Shown here piece by piece: positions 31,396 through 39,731 of a stretch of 47,742 nt of DNA (the stretch's first letter is position 1; every line of letters starts with the position of its first letter). The position numbers were made by a program, and so were the translations under genes. The notes beneath the pieces were generated by a model. It had not been told where the DNA came from. It was given only the letters and a program-made list of their open reading frames with translations, and did not search any database. Source of the DNA: an uncultured Bacillota bacterium (GTDB lineage Bacteria > Bacillota > Clostridia > Christensenellales > QAND01); assembly GCA_905188085.1 (NCBI GenBank), contig CAJJKN010000011.1, positions 1 through 47,742 of the forward strand. Reading direction: 5' to 3'.

Positions 31396-32576
31396 ATATA
31401 GAAGAAAAAGTGGCCCCGCATATTCGGCAAATGCCGCCGAGCGGGATTCGCAAATTTTTTGATATTGTAAGCGAGATGAAGGATTCCATTTCGTTGTCCG
31501 TTGGGGAACCGGACTTTACAACGCCGTGGAACATTTCCGAAAGCGCCATATATGCCATAGAGCATGGGCACACGCATTATTCTTCCAATGCGGGTATTTT
31601 GGAATTGCGGGAGATGATCTGCCAATATTATCGGCAGCGGTATGAGGTTTGCTATGAACCGTCGGACTGTATTGTGACGGTGGGCGCCAGCGAAGCGATT
31701 GATTTGGCGCTTCGTGCCCTCATTGAACCGGGCGACGAAGTGATCGTGCCGGCCCCGTCGTATGTTTCCTATTCGCCGGGCGTGATGATGTGTGGCGGCG
31801 TGCCGGTGGCGGCGCCGACCAAGGCGGAGCACGCGTGTAAAATTACGCCGGAAACCATTGAAAGCCTGATTACGCCGAAAACCAAGGCGATTATTATTCC
31901 GTATCCCAACAACCCGACAGGGGCGATTTTGACGCGGAACGAACTGGAAAGCATTGCGCAAGTGCTGGAAAAAACGGAGATTTTGGTGATTTCGGATGAA
32001 ATTTATTCGGAACTGACCTATGGGCGCCGGCATGTGAGCATTGCTTCCATTCCCGGCATGAAAGAGAGAACCATTGTTATCAACGGCTTTAGCAAGGCGT
32101 TTGCCATGACGGGCTGGCGCCTTGGCTATTTGATGGCGGACAAGCGGCTGATTAAACAAATGCTGAAAATTCATCAATATGTGATCATGTGCGCTTCTTC
32201 CATGAGCCAATATGCGGGCATGGAAGCTTTGCGCCAGGGTCTGGAGGATAACTTTGCTTCTGTGGAAAAAATGGTGCGCGAATATGACAGGCGCAGGCGG
32301 TATGTGCTGTCCAGATTGCGCGGGATGGGGTTGCCGTGTTTTGAGCCGGAAGGCGCTTTTTATGCATTCCCGGAGATCAAGCAGACGGGGATGACGAGCG
32401 AAGACTTTTGTACGCGATTGCTGCGCGAAAAAGGCGTAGCGGTGGTGCCCGGGCCGGCCTTTGGAGAATCCGGCGAGGGATATGTACGGTTGTCGTATGC
32501 AACGGCGATGGACCAAATTAAAATTGCGATGGACCGGATGGAGGAATTTTTGCACTCCATTGAATCAATAAGATAA
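31392..32576 (+). CDS. PLP-dependent aminotransferase, class I/II
   Basis: A 394-residue fold-type I aminotransferase. The N-terminus ISLSVGEPDFTTPWNISE binds substrate. The cofactor lysine is K235 in FSKAFAMTGWRLGY. The tyrosine/aspartate cofactor block is LVISDEIYSELTYG, and the C-terminal carboxylate-binding arginine lies in GYVRLSYATAMDQI. It resembles PatA/AspC-like enzymes of Firmicutes encoded with an Lrp partner. The exact amino acid cannot be read from the sequence. The gene overlaps the regulator and is followed 12 bases later by the first HAD gene. Confidence 0.93.
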   Translation: MNIEEKVAPHIRQMPPSGIRKFFDIVSEMKDSISLSVGEPDFTTPWNISESAIYAIEHGHTHYSSNAGILELREMICQYYRQRYEVCYEPSDCIVTVGASEAIDLALRALIEPGDEVIVPAPSYVSYSPGVMMCGGVPVAAPTKAEHACKITPETIESLITPKTKAIIIPYPNNPTGAILTRNELESIAQVLEKTEILVISDEIYSELTYGRRHVSIASIPGMKERTIVINGFSKAFAMTGWRLGYLMADKRLIKQMLKIHQYVIMCASSMSQYAGMEALRQGLEDNFASVEKMVREYDRRRRYVLSRLRGMGLPCFEPEGAFYAFPEIKQTGMTSEDFCTRLLREKGVAVVPGPAFGESGEGYVRLSYATAMDQIKIAMDRMEEFLHSIESIR

Positions 32577-32588
32577 GAGGGGAGAGGT

Positions 32589-33416
32589 ATGGCGGAAATC
32601 AAATTAATTGCAACGGATCTGGACGGCACCTTTTTGCAGGGTGGGCATACGCCGCATCCGGAAAACATCAAGGCGGTGCGCGCTTGTCAGCAAGCGGGGA
32701 TTAAAGTATGCGTTTGCACGGGTCGGAACTGGGCGGAATGCCGGAAGATTGTAAAAGAAGTTGGGTTTGATGATTTTTGCGCGGTGAACAACGGCGCTTC
32801 CATTGTAGAAGTAAACACCGGAGAGTTGAGATACCATAACCGGTTTGATCCCAACGCAATTGCAGGTCTGGTGGACGTGATGCTGGAATACCCGGGAGTG
32901 AAATTCGGCTTGACCGGCTTGGAAAGCACGGCAGTTTTAAGCGGATACATGGAGGATTGGTTTGAACAGGAGCCCGAAGAGCTGCTGGAAGAATTGTACC
33001 ATCTAAAAATTTATGATACAAAAGAAGAATTGGTGGACGCGTGTAGAGAAGACGTGGAGCGGATCAATTGCAGGCTTCCGTTTTTACAGTATTTTGAACA
33101 GGTGCGCGAAAAGATGAACCGGTATACGGATATTGAAATTATGCAGTCCACAGACGGATATTTGGAAATCAGCGCCAAAGACGGGACAAAAGCTGAGGCG
33201 CTGACAGTGCTGGCGGACATATACAATGTGAAGCCGGAAAACGTGATGGCGCTGGGCGATAACTACAATGACCTGTATATGTTGGCCTGGGCCGGAACGG
33301 GTGTGGCAATGGGCAACGCAGACCAACGCTTAAAGGATATGGCGGACCATGTGACGGACACCAACAAAAATGCGGGCGTGGCCAAGGCGATTTATGAAAT
33401 TGCGCTGAAAAGATAA
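32589..33416 (+). CDS. Cof-type HAD-IIB phosphatase, array member 1
   Basis: A 275-residue HAD hydrolase with all four catalytic motifs: nucleophile and acid/base D10 and D12 in TDLDGTF, T44 in CTGRNW, K201 in GTKAEAL, and magnesium ligands D224/D228 in GDNYND. The segment from about 85 to 190 is the type C2 cap that chooses the substrate. Family members dephosphorylate sugar phosphates, nucleotides, FMN or pyridoxal phosphate. It is closest by eye to members 3 and 4 (shared TPHPENIKA, LADIYNVKPENV and LAWAGTGVAMGNAD). GGGGAGAGG precedes the ATG. The gene lies 12 bases after the aminotransferase. Confidence 0.93.
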   Translation: MAEIKLIATDLDGTFLQGGHTPHPENIKAVRACQQAGIKVCVCTGRNWAECRKIVKEVGFDDFCAVNNGASIVEVNTGELRYHNRFDPNAIAGLVDVMLEYPGVKFGLTGLESTAVLSGYMEDWFEQEPEELLEELYHLKIYDTKEELVDACREDVERINCRLPFLQYFEQVREKMNRYTDIEIMQSTDGYLEISAKDGTKAEALTVLADIYNVKPENVMALGDNYNDLYMLAWAGTGVAMGNADQRLKDMADHVTDTNKNAGVAKAIYEIALKR

Positions 33417-33436
33417 GAAGGCAACAGGGGGCGGAC

Positions 33437-34273
33437 ATGCGGCAGGACATTCGGCTGATAGTGACGGATTTGGACGGGACGCTGCTGACAAAGGCGGACC
33501 GGATTCATCCGGAAAATATTTTGGCGTTACAACGATGCCGACAAAAGGGAATTAAGGTTTGCCCTGTAACGGCGCGCAACTGGAGAGAATTTTTGCCGGT
33601 TTTGCGGCAGATGGAATTTGACGAAATAGCGGCATTGAACAACGGTGCCAGCATGGTGGGACTTCCCTCCGGAAAGATACGGGAAAATATCGTATTTTCC
33701 ACAGAACAGCTGACCGGGCTGGTGAAAAGCATTTTAACGATGCCGATCTCGTATTTATGTGTAATGGGAATGGAATATAACCATTGTTTGGAGGGGAAAG
33801 GGGCACCGGCCTGGTTTCATTTCTATACGCAAGAGGAAAAAGACAGGTTAGGCATTCGTCCCTTTGCGGATGAAAAAGAGCTGCTCCGGGAAAGCCGGGA
33901 GGTTGTGCGAATCAACTGCGGACTAAAAAAGGGGCATGAACAGCAGCTTCGCGAGGCATTGGCCAAGCTGGAAGATGTGTATAAATGCAAAACCATGTTT
34001 ATGGAGGAAGAAACGGGAAACAGCATAGAAATCTCTCCGGAAAGAGCGGACAAGGCACATGCCTTGGAAAAACTATGCCGGTATTTTGGCGTAGAGGAAA
34101 ACCAGGTTTTGGCGTTTGGCGATAATGAAAACGATATGGAGATGCTGCGCCGTGCCGGGATTTCCGTGGCGATGGGCAATGCAAACCGGGCAGTGAAAAA
34201 TTCGGCGACGATGGTGACGGACACCAACAAACAAGGCGGTGTGGCGGCGGCATTGGAGAGGCTGGGCTTATAG
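33437..34273 (+). CDS. Cof-type HAD-IIB phosphatase, array member 2
   Basis: A 278-residue paralogue and one of the two most divergent in the run. Catalytic motifs are D11/D13 in TDLDGTLL, threonine in VTARNW, lysine in ADKAHALEKL and aspartates in GDNENDMEML. The Walker-like end VAMGNANRAVKNSA is kept. The cap differs from that of member 1 (YLCVMGMEYNHCLEGKG, EEKDRLGIRPFADEKE), so a different substrate is expected. It is the only member with DGTLL rather than DGTF or DGTY. GGGGGCGG lies upstream of the ATG, and a hairpin follows its stop. Confidence 0.92.
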   Translation: MRQDIRLIVTDLDGTLLTKADRIHPENILALQRCRQKGIKVCPVTARNWREFLPVLRQMEFDEIAALNNGASMVGLPSGKIRENIVFSTEQLTGLVKSILTMPISYLCVMGMEYNHCLEGKGAPAWFHFYTQEEKDRLGIRPFADEKELLRESREVVRINCGLKKGHEQQLREALAKLEDVYKCKTMFMEEETGNSIEISPERADKAHALEKLCRYFGVEENQVLAFGDNENDMEMLRRAGISVAMGNANRAVKNSATMVTDTNKQGGVAAALERLGL

Positions 34274-34281
34274 AAAGGAGC

Positions 34282-34322
34282 ACCACAATATGAAAAAATA
34301 TTGTGGTATTCTTTTGAACTAA
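34282..34322 (+). other. Hairpin overlapping a ten-codon mini-ORF between array members 2 and 3
   Basis: ACCACAATAT (34282-34291) and ATATTGTGGT (34298-34307) form a perfect 10-bp stem with loop GAAAAA, followed by ATTCTTTTG, a weak terminator-like tail. An AAAGGAG (34274-34280) lies 9 bases before ATG 34290, which opens a ten-codon frame (MKKYCGILLN) ending at 34322. The start codon is inside the stem. It may be an attenuator or leader peptide, or a terminator with a chance frame. Confidence 0.5.
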
Positions 34323-34346
34323 AGAGAAAAGGGGGAGCGGAAAACT

Positions 34347-35171
34347 TTGGCAGAGATTAAATTGATTGCAACCGATCTGGACGGTACTTTTTTGCAGGGG
34401 GGCGACACGCCTCATCCGGAAAACATCAAGGCTGTGAGGGAATGCCAGGAGGCGGGCATTAAGGTATGCGCGTGTACGGGGCGCAGCTTTAACCATGTAA
34501 AAATGATTTTGGACGAGGCGAAGTTTGACGAATTTTGCGTGATCAACAATGGCGCCTCCATTATAGATTGGAGACGAGGGAAGCATCGCTACCGTAACCG
34601 CTTTGACCCAAACAGCATCCGGGATATTGTGGATGTATTGCTTTCCTACAATGCGCCGTTTGGGCTGACGGGGTTTGACACAGTATATATGTTGGAGGGG
34701 TATACCAGCGATTGGTATAATATGCTGAGCCAAAGGGAACGGGAAGAACTGAACATGTATGTATACAAAAGCAAGGAAGAGCTGGTGGAAGCCTGCAAAG
34801 ACGATGTGGAACGGATGAACTTGAACCTTCCGTTTTTGCAGACGTTTGATGATTTAAGCGAGAAGCTGGGCCGTGTGGCGGAAGTAGAAGTGACGGCGTC
34901 CGGGCCGAGTGCGTTGGAAATTGCGCATGCGGACGCGGATAAATCGCAAACGCTGATGGTGTTGGCGGATATATACAATGTAAAACCGGAAAACGTGCTG
35001 GCTTTTGGAGACAGCTTTAACGATATGTATATGCTGGCCTGGGCCGGCACGGGCGTGGCGATGGGCAATGCCGATCCGCGGCTGAAAACCGTGGCGGATT
35101 ATATAACGGACACGAATGTAAACGCAGGCGTGGCCAAGGCGATTCGGCGGATTGCGCTGAAAAGAGAATAA
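34347..35171 (+). CDS. Cof-type HAD-IIB phosphatase, array member 3
   Basis: A 274-residue paralogue starting at TTG 34347 (read as MAEIKLIATDLDGT), with GGGGGAG upstream. Motifs: D10/D12, threonine in CTGRSF, lysine in DADKSQTL, aspartates in GDSFNDMYML. It is very similar to members 1 and 4 outside the cap, and its cap (PFGLTGFDTVYMLEGYTSDW) resembles that of member 1. The first 18 residues differ from member 1 at none, and the next few keep TPHPENIKAVR. This points to a recent duplication. Confidence 0.92.
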   Translation: MAEIKLIATDLDGTFLQGGDTPHPENIKAVRECQEAGIKVCACTGRSFNHVKMILDEAKFDEFCVINNGASIIDWRRGKHRYRNRFDPNSIRDIVDVLLSYNAPFGLTGFDTVYMLEGYTSDWYNMLSQREREELNMYVYKSKEELVEACKDDVERMNLNLPFLQTFDDLSEKLGRVAEVEVTASGPSALEIAHADADKSQTLMVLADIYNVKPENVLAFGDSFNDMYMLAWAGTGVAMGNADPRLKTVADYITDTNVNAGVAKAIRRIALKRE

Positions 35172-35439
35172 ATGACCCAAAAAGGCTGCCGGGCGCGGAG
35201 GATAAGTTGCCCGGGCAGCCGAAATGGGCCTGCAAGGATGTGGGCGGACATATTTTTTGAAGAGATAAAGAGATCGATGGTAGAGGACCGCAGAAAAATC
35301 GCCTTTGAGAGAAAAGTTTTTTAAGCATTGTAAGACAGTTCATATTGTAAATAATTTTATAAAAGTTTAATAAAACATCAGCAAAACAAAAACGGCACGT
35401 GAAAGCTGCCGTGGGGAAACAAAAGGGGAATATGCTGTA
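35172..35439 (+). promoter_or_regulatory. Spacer before array member 4: hairpins and an internal promoter
   Basis: A strong stem, GGCTGCCGGGC (35184-35194) with GCCCGGGCAGCC (35209-35220), follows member 3. It has no T run, so it may protect the upstream mRNA end rather than terminate. Further on, TTGTAA (35345-35350), a 17-base spacer and TAATAA (35368-35373) form a likely promoter in AT-rich DNA. The transcript would start with another stem, ACGGCA-N9-TGCCGT (about 35394-35414). This is the longest gap inside the array and splits it into transcription units 1-3 and 4-9. Confidence 0.6.
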
Positions 35440-36264
35440 ATGGCAGAGATAAAATTGATTGCAACCGATCTGGACGGGACGTTTTTGGCGGAGGAGGAGA
35501 CACCGCATCCCGAAAACATCAAAGCACTGAAGGCGTGCCAGGAAGCGGGCATAAAAGTTTGCGCCGTGACGGGGCGCAACTGGACGCGAACAAAACATAT
35601 CTACCAACAGGCGGGGTTTGATCAGTTTTGTGTGCTGAACAACGGGGCCGTGATTTATGATGCAAAAAACAACGAGCTGCGGTATAGAAATCGATTTGAG
35701 CCGGATTCCATTGAAAAGATTGTAAAGGTGATAGAAAGCTACCCGGTAGCAGATTATTGGTTCACGGGGTTTGATTATATCTCGATGGTATATGAACACG
35801 GGGCGCCGTGGTATACCTGTATGGACGAAGAGGAACAGAAAAGCAAAGGTGTTCGGTTTTATGAAAATTCGGCGGAGCTGGTGGCGGCCAGTAAAGACGA
35901 TGTGGCGAGAATTAACTGGGAAGTGCCCTATGACGAACTGGCGGAAGAGATTTTAGAAGAGATGTCTGCCTTTACAGACATCGAAATTGTATCGGCAGAG
36001 GATCATTCGCTGGAAATTACGCATAAGAGCAGCAACAAATCCGAAGGGCTGATGGTGCTGGCCGATATTTACGGGGTTCATCCGGAAAACATATTGGCAA
36101 TGGGAGACAGCTATAACGATATGTTGATGTTGGCCTGGGCCGGTACGGGCGTGGCGATGGGCAATGCCGACCAACGATTGAAAGATATGGCGGATTATGT
36201 GACAGACGTGAACACAGAGGCAGGCGCGGCCAAAGCAATGTATGAAATCGCACTGAAGCGATAA
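35440..36264 (+). CDS. Cof-type HAD-IIB phosphatase, array member 4
   Basis: A 274-residue paralogue. D10/D12 in TDLDGTFL, threonine in VTGRNW, lysine in SSNKSEGL, aspartates in GDSYNDMLML. The ends are almost the same as in members 1 and 3 (MAEIKLIATDLDGTFL; LAWAGTGVAMGNADQRLKD), whereas the cap (YWFTGFDYISMVYEHGAP) has diverged. The first gene of the second transcription unit of the array. AAAAGGGG lies before the ATG. Confidence 0.92.
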   Translation: MAEIKLIATDLDGTFLAEEETPHPENIKALKACQEAGIKVCAVTGRNWTRTKHIYQQAGFDQFCVLNNGAVIYDAKNNELRYRNRFEPDSIEKIVKVIESYPVADYWFTGFDYISMVYEHGAPWYTCMDEEEQKSKGVRFYENSAELVAASKDDVARINWEVPYDELAEEILEEMSAFTDIEIVSAEDHSLEITHKSSNKSEGLMVLADIYGVHPENILAMGDSYNDMLMLAWAGTGVAMGNADQRLKDMADYVTDVNTEAGAAKAMYEIALKR

Positions 36265-36298
36265 ATTTTATGGGTATGGCTCAAAGAGGGAGGAAAAC

Positions 36299-37138
36299 AT
36301 GGGGAAGATCAAGATGCTGGTAACGGACCTGGACGGCACGTTTTTTTACAACGGTGTGCCGACAGAGGCAAACCGGGAAGCCGTTGCCAAGGCAAGGGCG
36401 CAGGGCGTGAAGGTATTTGCCTGTACGGGACGCAGCTGGGCGATGTGTTCGTATACGATGCGGCACATCGGCATGGACGATTGGGCTGTGACGGGCAACG
36501 GCGCCTCGGTTACGCAGGTGAGCACCGGCAAGACCTATGCGCCTTGCTATGTGCAGACGGAGTATGTGGAACCGATTATCAGGTTTATTGCAGAGAGGGG
36601 CATTTATAAACTCAACACCTACTGCGGCGATATGATGTATACAACGCCGAAGCTGTTGCCCTGGTGGCTGGAGGATGCGGACAAACGAAACCAAAAGCTG
36701 CCCGAAGAACAATGGACCCGGTTTGCCGTTTGCCGCGATCTGGACGAGATGATTGAAAAGAGCAAAAACGTCTGCGAACTGATTCGTTTGGAAACGGGCT
36801 ATGAGAGGACCCCGATGCCGGAAGAGATTCAAAAATATATTGATACGTTGGATGAATTTCAGGTGACGACGAGCTTTGACGGGCATTGGGATATTAACCA
36901 TAAGGACGCCAACAAAGTGCGCGGGATGAAATATCTGGCGGAAAAATTTGGCTTTGCGCAGGACGAGGTGATGGCCATCGGCGATGACATTAACGATATT
37001 CAGATGATTCAGGCGGCGGGCATCGGTGTGGCGATGGGCAATGCGCAGGAAGAAGTGAAAAAAGTAACACCGTATATTACGGACAGATGCGAAAACAACG
37101 GCTTTGCAAAGGCTCTGGAAAAATGGGTGCTGGACTAA
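36299..37138 (+). CDS. Cof-type HAD-IIB phosphatase, array member 5
   Basis: A 279-residue paralogue and the other strong outlier. D10/D12 in TDLDGTFFYNG, threonine in CTGRSW, lysine in ANKVRGMKYL, aspartates in GDDINDIQMI. The cap contains YCGDMMYTTPKLLPWWL and a charged helical region (LDEMIEKSKNVCELIRLE) without close similarity to its neighbours. GAGGGAGG precedes the ATG. Confidence 0.92.
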   Translation: MGKIKMLVTDLDGTFFYNGVPTEANREAVAKARAQGVKVFACTGRSWAMCSYTMRHIGMDDWAVTGNGASVTQVSTGKTYAPCYVQTEYVEPIIRFIAERGIYKLNTYCGDMMYTTPKLLPWWLEDADKRNQKLPEEQWTRFAVCRDLDEMIEKSKNVCELIRLETGYERTPMPEEIQKYIDTLDEFQVTTSFDGHWDINHKDANKVRGMKYLAEKFGFAQDEVMAIGDDINDIQMIQAAGIGVAMGNAQEEVKKVTPYITDRCENNGFAKALEKWVLD

Positions 37139-37196
37139 AAACAGGGGAAGGCAAAATGCCATCCTCCTTCACAGGAAAAGAGAAGAAGGGAAAACC

Positions 37197-38012
37197 ATGG
37201 CAATTCGATTGATTATTACAGATTTAGACGGCACGTTTTTATCTGATTTTTTTACCGTGAGCGAAGAAAATAAGTGCGCGGTGAAAGCGGCGCAGGCAAA
37301 AGACGTTTTGGTTTGCGCTTGCACCACGCGTAACTGGAGAGCGGCAAAAGAGGTTGTAAACCAAGGCGGCTTTGTGGGCATTACGGCGTGCAGCAACGGC
37401 GCGGCCTTTGTGCGTCCTGAAAATGAAGCGGTTTTGGAAAAACATTGCATGCCGAAAGAGGGCGTAAAAGAGATTGTAGAGGAAAGCCTGCGACATGGAG
37501 CAAAGATGGCTTTGCATACGTTTGACGGCAGTTATATAGAGAAAGACACGGCACCGGCGCATTTTTTGCAGAAAGGAGAGGATGTGCCGCCGGATTTTGC
37601 CGCTATGCTGTGCGATGGGACGGAGCAGATGCTGTCGTTGGCGGGTCAAAGGGTGGAGATGATAGAGGTTGTAGGGAAAAACGGAGAACAGATGCCTTTA
37701 TCATGGAGCGAAAAAGTAAACCGGACGGGGCTGTATTATATAGCCAATCAAAACAAGGGAACGTATCACATTACGATGCGAAGTGCTTCCAAATTGCAGG
37801 CAGCCAAACAGCTGGCAAGGATGTATGGAGCAAAGCCGGAGGAGATAATGTGTTTGGGGGATACCTATTCGGATCAGGAGATGATTCAATGGGCCGGCAT
37901 CGGCGTGGCAACGGGCAATGCCGAAGAGGGATTAAAGCCTTTGGCGGACTATGTGACCGGGCGATGCGACGAAGGCGGCTTTGCACAGGCCGTAGAGAAA
38001 TTTGTGCTTTAA
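37197..38012 (+). CDS. Cof-type HAD-IIB phosphatase, array member 6
   Basis: A 271-residue paralogue. The true start is ATG 37197 (MAIRLIITDLDGTFLSDF), with AGAAGGG upstream. An open extension of about 30 codons upstream overlaps member 5 and lacks similarity. D9/D11, threonine in CTTRNW, lysine in SASKLQAAKQL, aspartates in GDTYSDQEM. Members 6 and 7 share a motif II variant (CTTRNW) and a motif IV variant (GDxYSD rather than GDxxND), so they are a distinct pair. Confidence 0.92.
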   Translation: MAIRLIITDLDGTFLSDFFTVSEENKCAVKAAQAKDVLVCACTTRNWRAAKEVVNQGGFVGITACSNGAAFVRPENEAVLEKHCMPKEGVKEIVEESLRHGAKMALHTFDGSYIEKDTAPAHFLQKGEDVPPDFAAMLCDGTEQMLSLAGQRVEMIEVVGKNGEQMPLSWSEKVNRTGLYYIANQNKGTYHITMRSASKLQAAKQLARMYGAKPEEIMCLGDTYSDQEMIQWAGIGVATGNAEEGLKPLADYVTGRCDEGGFAQAVEKFVL

Positions 38013-38035
38013 GTTAAGGGGAAAAGGGGAAACAG

Positions 38036-38866
38036 ATGGCGATTCAATTGATTGTAACGGATCTGGACGGCACGTTTTTGTCAGATTTTTACAATGTGAG
38101 CGAAAAGAACATACGGGCAGTGCGCGCGGCCAAGGAAAAGGGTGTGATCATCAGCGCCTGCACCACGCGAAACTGGGCGATGGCCAAAGGGATTGTACGC
38201 TGGGGCGAACTGAACGGGGCGGCGGCCTGCTGCAACGGGGCTTCGTATATGCGGGTGAAAGACGGGTTTGTGCTGGATCGGCATTGCCTGCCGCAAGACA
38301 GCATAGAGGCATTGGTGAAAATCAGCCTGGAATACGGGGGGAAAGTGGCACTGTATTCTCATGAGCAGACGTTGATGGAACCCAACACTGCGCCGAAACA
38401 CTATACCTGGATTCGGGAGGAATGGAACAAGCACCCGCTGCCGCAGCGCATTCCTGTTACAAAATGCGAAAGCATTGAAGAAATGGTGATTTTGGGTCAG
38501 GAAGATACAGAGCTGATAGAGGTTTTCAGCCGGGATGGGAACCCGATGCCGGAAGAATGGAAACAGAGCGTTTTGGCGCTGGGCCAATTTTACATTGCGG
38601 AGCCGAACAGAGGCTGTTATCATGTGACATTCGGCAAGGCTTCCAAATTGAACGCGGCCAAAACATTGGCAAAGAAATTGGGGCTGGATGCGGCGCAAGT
38701 GATGTGCTTGGGAGACGCATACAGCGACAGCGAAATGATTCAATGGGCCGGCATCGGCGTGGCGATGGGCAATGCGGAAGAGGGCATTAAGCCGTTGGCG
38801 GATTTTGTTTCGAAGAAAAACAACGAAGACGGATTTGCGTATGCGTTGGAAAAATTTGTTTTATAG
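38036..38866 (+). CDS. Cof-type HAD-IIB phosphatase, array member 7
   Basis: A 276-residue paralogue, sister of member 6: MAIQLIVTDLDGTFLSDF, CTTRNW, KASKLNAAKTL and GDAYSDSEM. The DNA around motif IV is identical to member 6 for 29 bases (38735-38763 versus 37881-37909). The cap (YSHEQTLMEPNTAPKHYTW) is related to that of member 6, with the TAP motif in both. The gene starts 23 bases after member 6. Confidence 0.92.
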   Translation: MAIQLIVTDLDGTFLSDFYNVSEKNIRAVRAAKEKGVIISACTTRNWAMAKGIVRWGELNGAAACCNGASYMRVKDGFVLDRHCLPQDSIEALVKISLEYGGKVALYSHEQTLMEPNTAPKHYTWIREEWNKHPLPQRIPVTKCESIEEMVILGQEDTELIEVFSRDGNPMPEEWKQSVLALGQFYIAEPNRGCYHVTFGKASKLNAAKTLAKKLGLDAAQVMCLGDAYSDSEMIQWAGIGVAMGNAEEGIKPLADFVSKKNNEDGFAYALEKFVL

Positions 38867-38883
38867 GCAAAGGGGGAAAAAAC

Positions 38884-39720
38884 GTGAGCATAAAACTCAT
38901 TGTAACGGACTTGGACGGTACGTTTTTACAGACTTACCATTCGCTAAATGAAGAAAATGTGCGCGCGGTACGTAGGGCGCGCGAACAGGGCGTTTATGTA
39001 GCGGCGGTGACGGCGCGAAACTGGAGCGCATGCAAATGGGCCGTGACGCAAACGGGATTTGACCCGCTTTGCGTGATTAACAACGGCGCGGCCATTGTGG
39101 ATGCAAAAGCGGAAACGCTTTGCTTTGAAAATACCATTCCGGCCCCGGCGGTACGGGCGATTTTGCAGGCGGCGGCAGAGGCGGAAGCTTCCATTGATGT
39201 ATTTGGCGGGCTGTTCTCCATGGAATACGGGCCGACGCAGCGGACATCGCCGGATATGCTGCAATGGCGCAAAGAATGGGAAGAAAAACCTGAAAAATTT
39301 CGACCTGTGGTAGAGGTATATCAAGACCTGGAGGCGATGATAGAACGGGCGAGCATGGTTTCGGAGAATATAACGGTGCACGGCAAAAACCTGGCGGAAC
39401 TGCCGGGCTGGTTTTACAGAAGGGTAATAGAGCAGGGAGAATTTTACCTGACCAGCAGCCACACGGCCTGCATTGACATTATGGCCTACGGCTCTACCAA
39501 ACGGGAGGGCGTGGAACGGCTGGCTAAGATGCTGGGCGTAAAAAGAGAAGAGATTGTGGCTTTTGGGGACAACAGCAACGATATTGGCATGCTGCAATGG
39601 GCCGGCACGGGCGTGGCGGTAGGCAACGCGGCAGAGAGCGTGCAGGCAGCGGCGGACATGGTGACGGCGCGCAACGACGAGGGCGGATTTGCCAAAGCGC
39701 TGGAAAAGATTTTATTTTAA
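38884..39720 (+). CDS. Cof-type HAD-IIB phosphatase, array member 8
   Basis: A 278-residue paralogue starting at GTG 38884 with AAAGGGGG upstream. D9/D11 in TDLDGTFLQ, threonine in VTARNW, lysine in GSTKREGVERL, aspartates in GDNSNDIGML. The cap has DVFGGLFSMEYGPTQRTSPD, comparable with the LHTGERSIDYGPLKTRPS segment of member 9, so 8 and 9 form a pair. Confidence 0.92.
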   Translation: MSIKLIVTDLDGTFLQTYHSLNEENVRAVRRAREQGVYVAAVTARNWSACKWAVTQTGFDPLCVINNGAAIVDAKAETLCFENTIPAPAVRAILQAAAEAEASIDVFGGLFSMEYGPTQRTSPDMLQWRKEWEEKPEKFRPVVEVYQDLEAMIERASMVSENITVHGKNLAELPGWFYRRVIEQGEFYLTSSHTACIDIMAYGSTKREGVERLAKMLGVKREEIVAFGDNSNDIGMLQWAGTGVAVGNAAESVQAAADMVTARNDEGGFAKALEKILF

Positions 39721-39731
39721 GAGGGAAGAAA

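Noticed and set aside
39597..39731. An N-terminal extension of HAD member 9
   Set aside because: The extra 45 codons overlap member 8, are arginine/glycine-rich shadow sequence, and the ribosome-binding site and DxDGT spacing favour ATG 39732.
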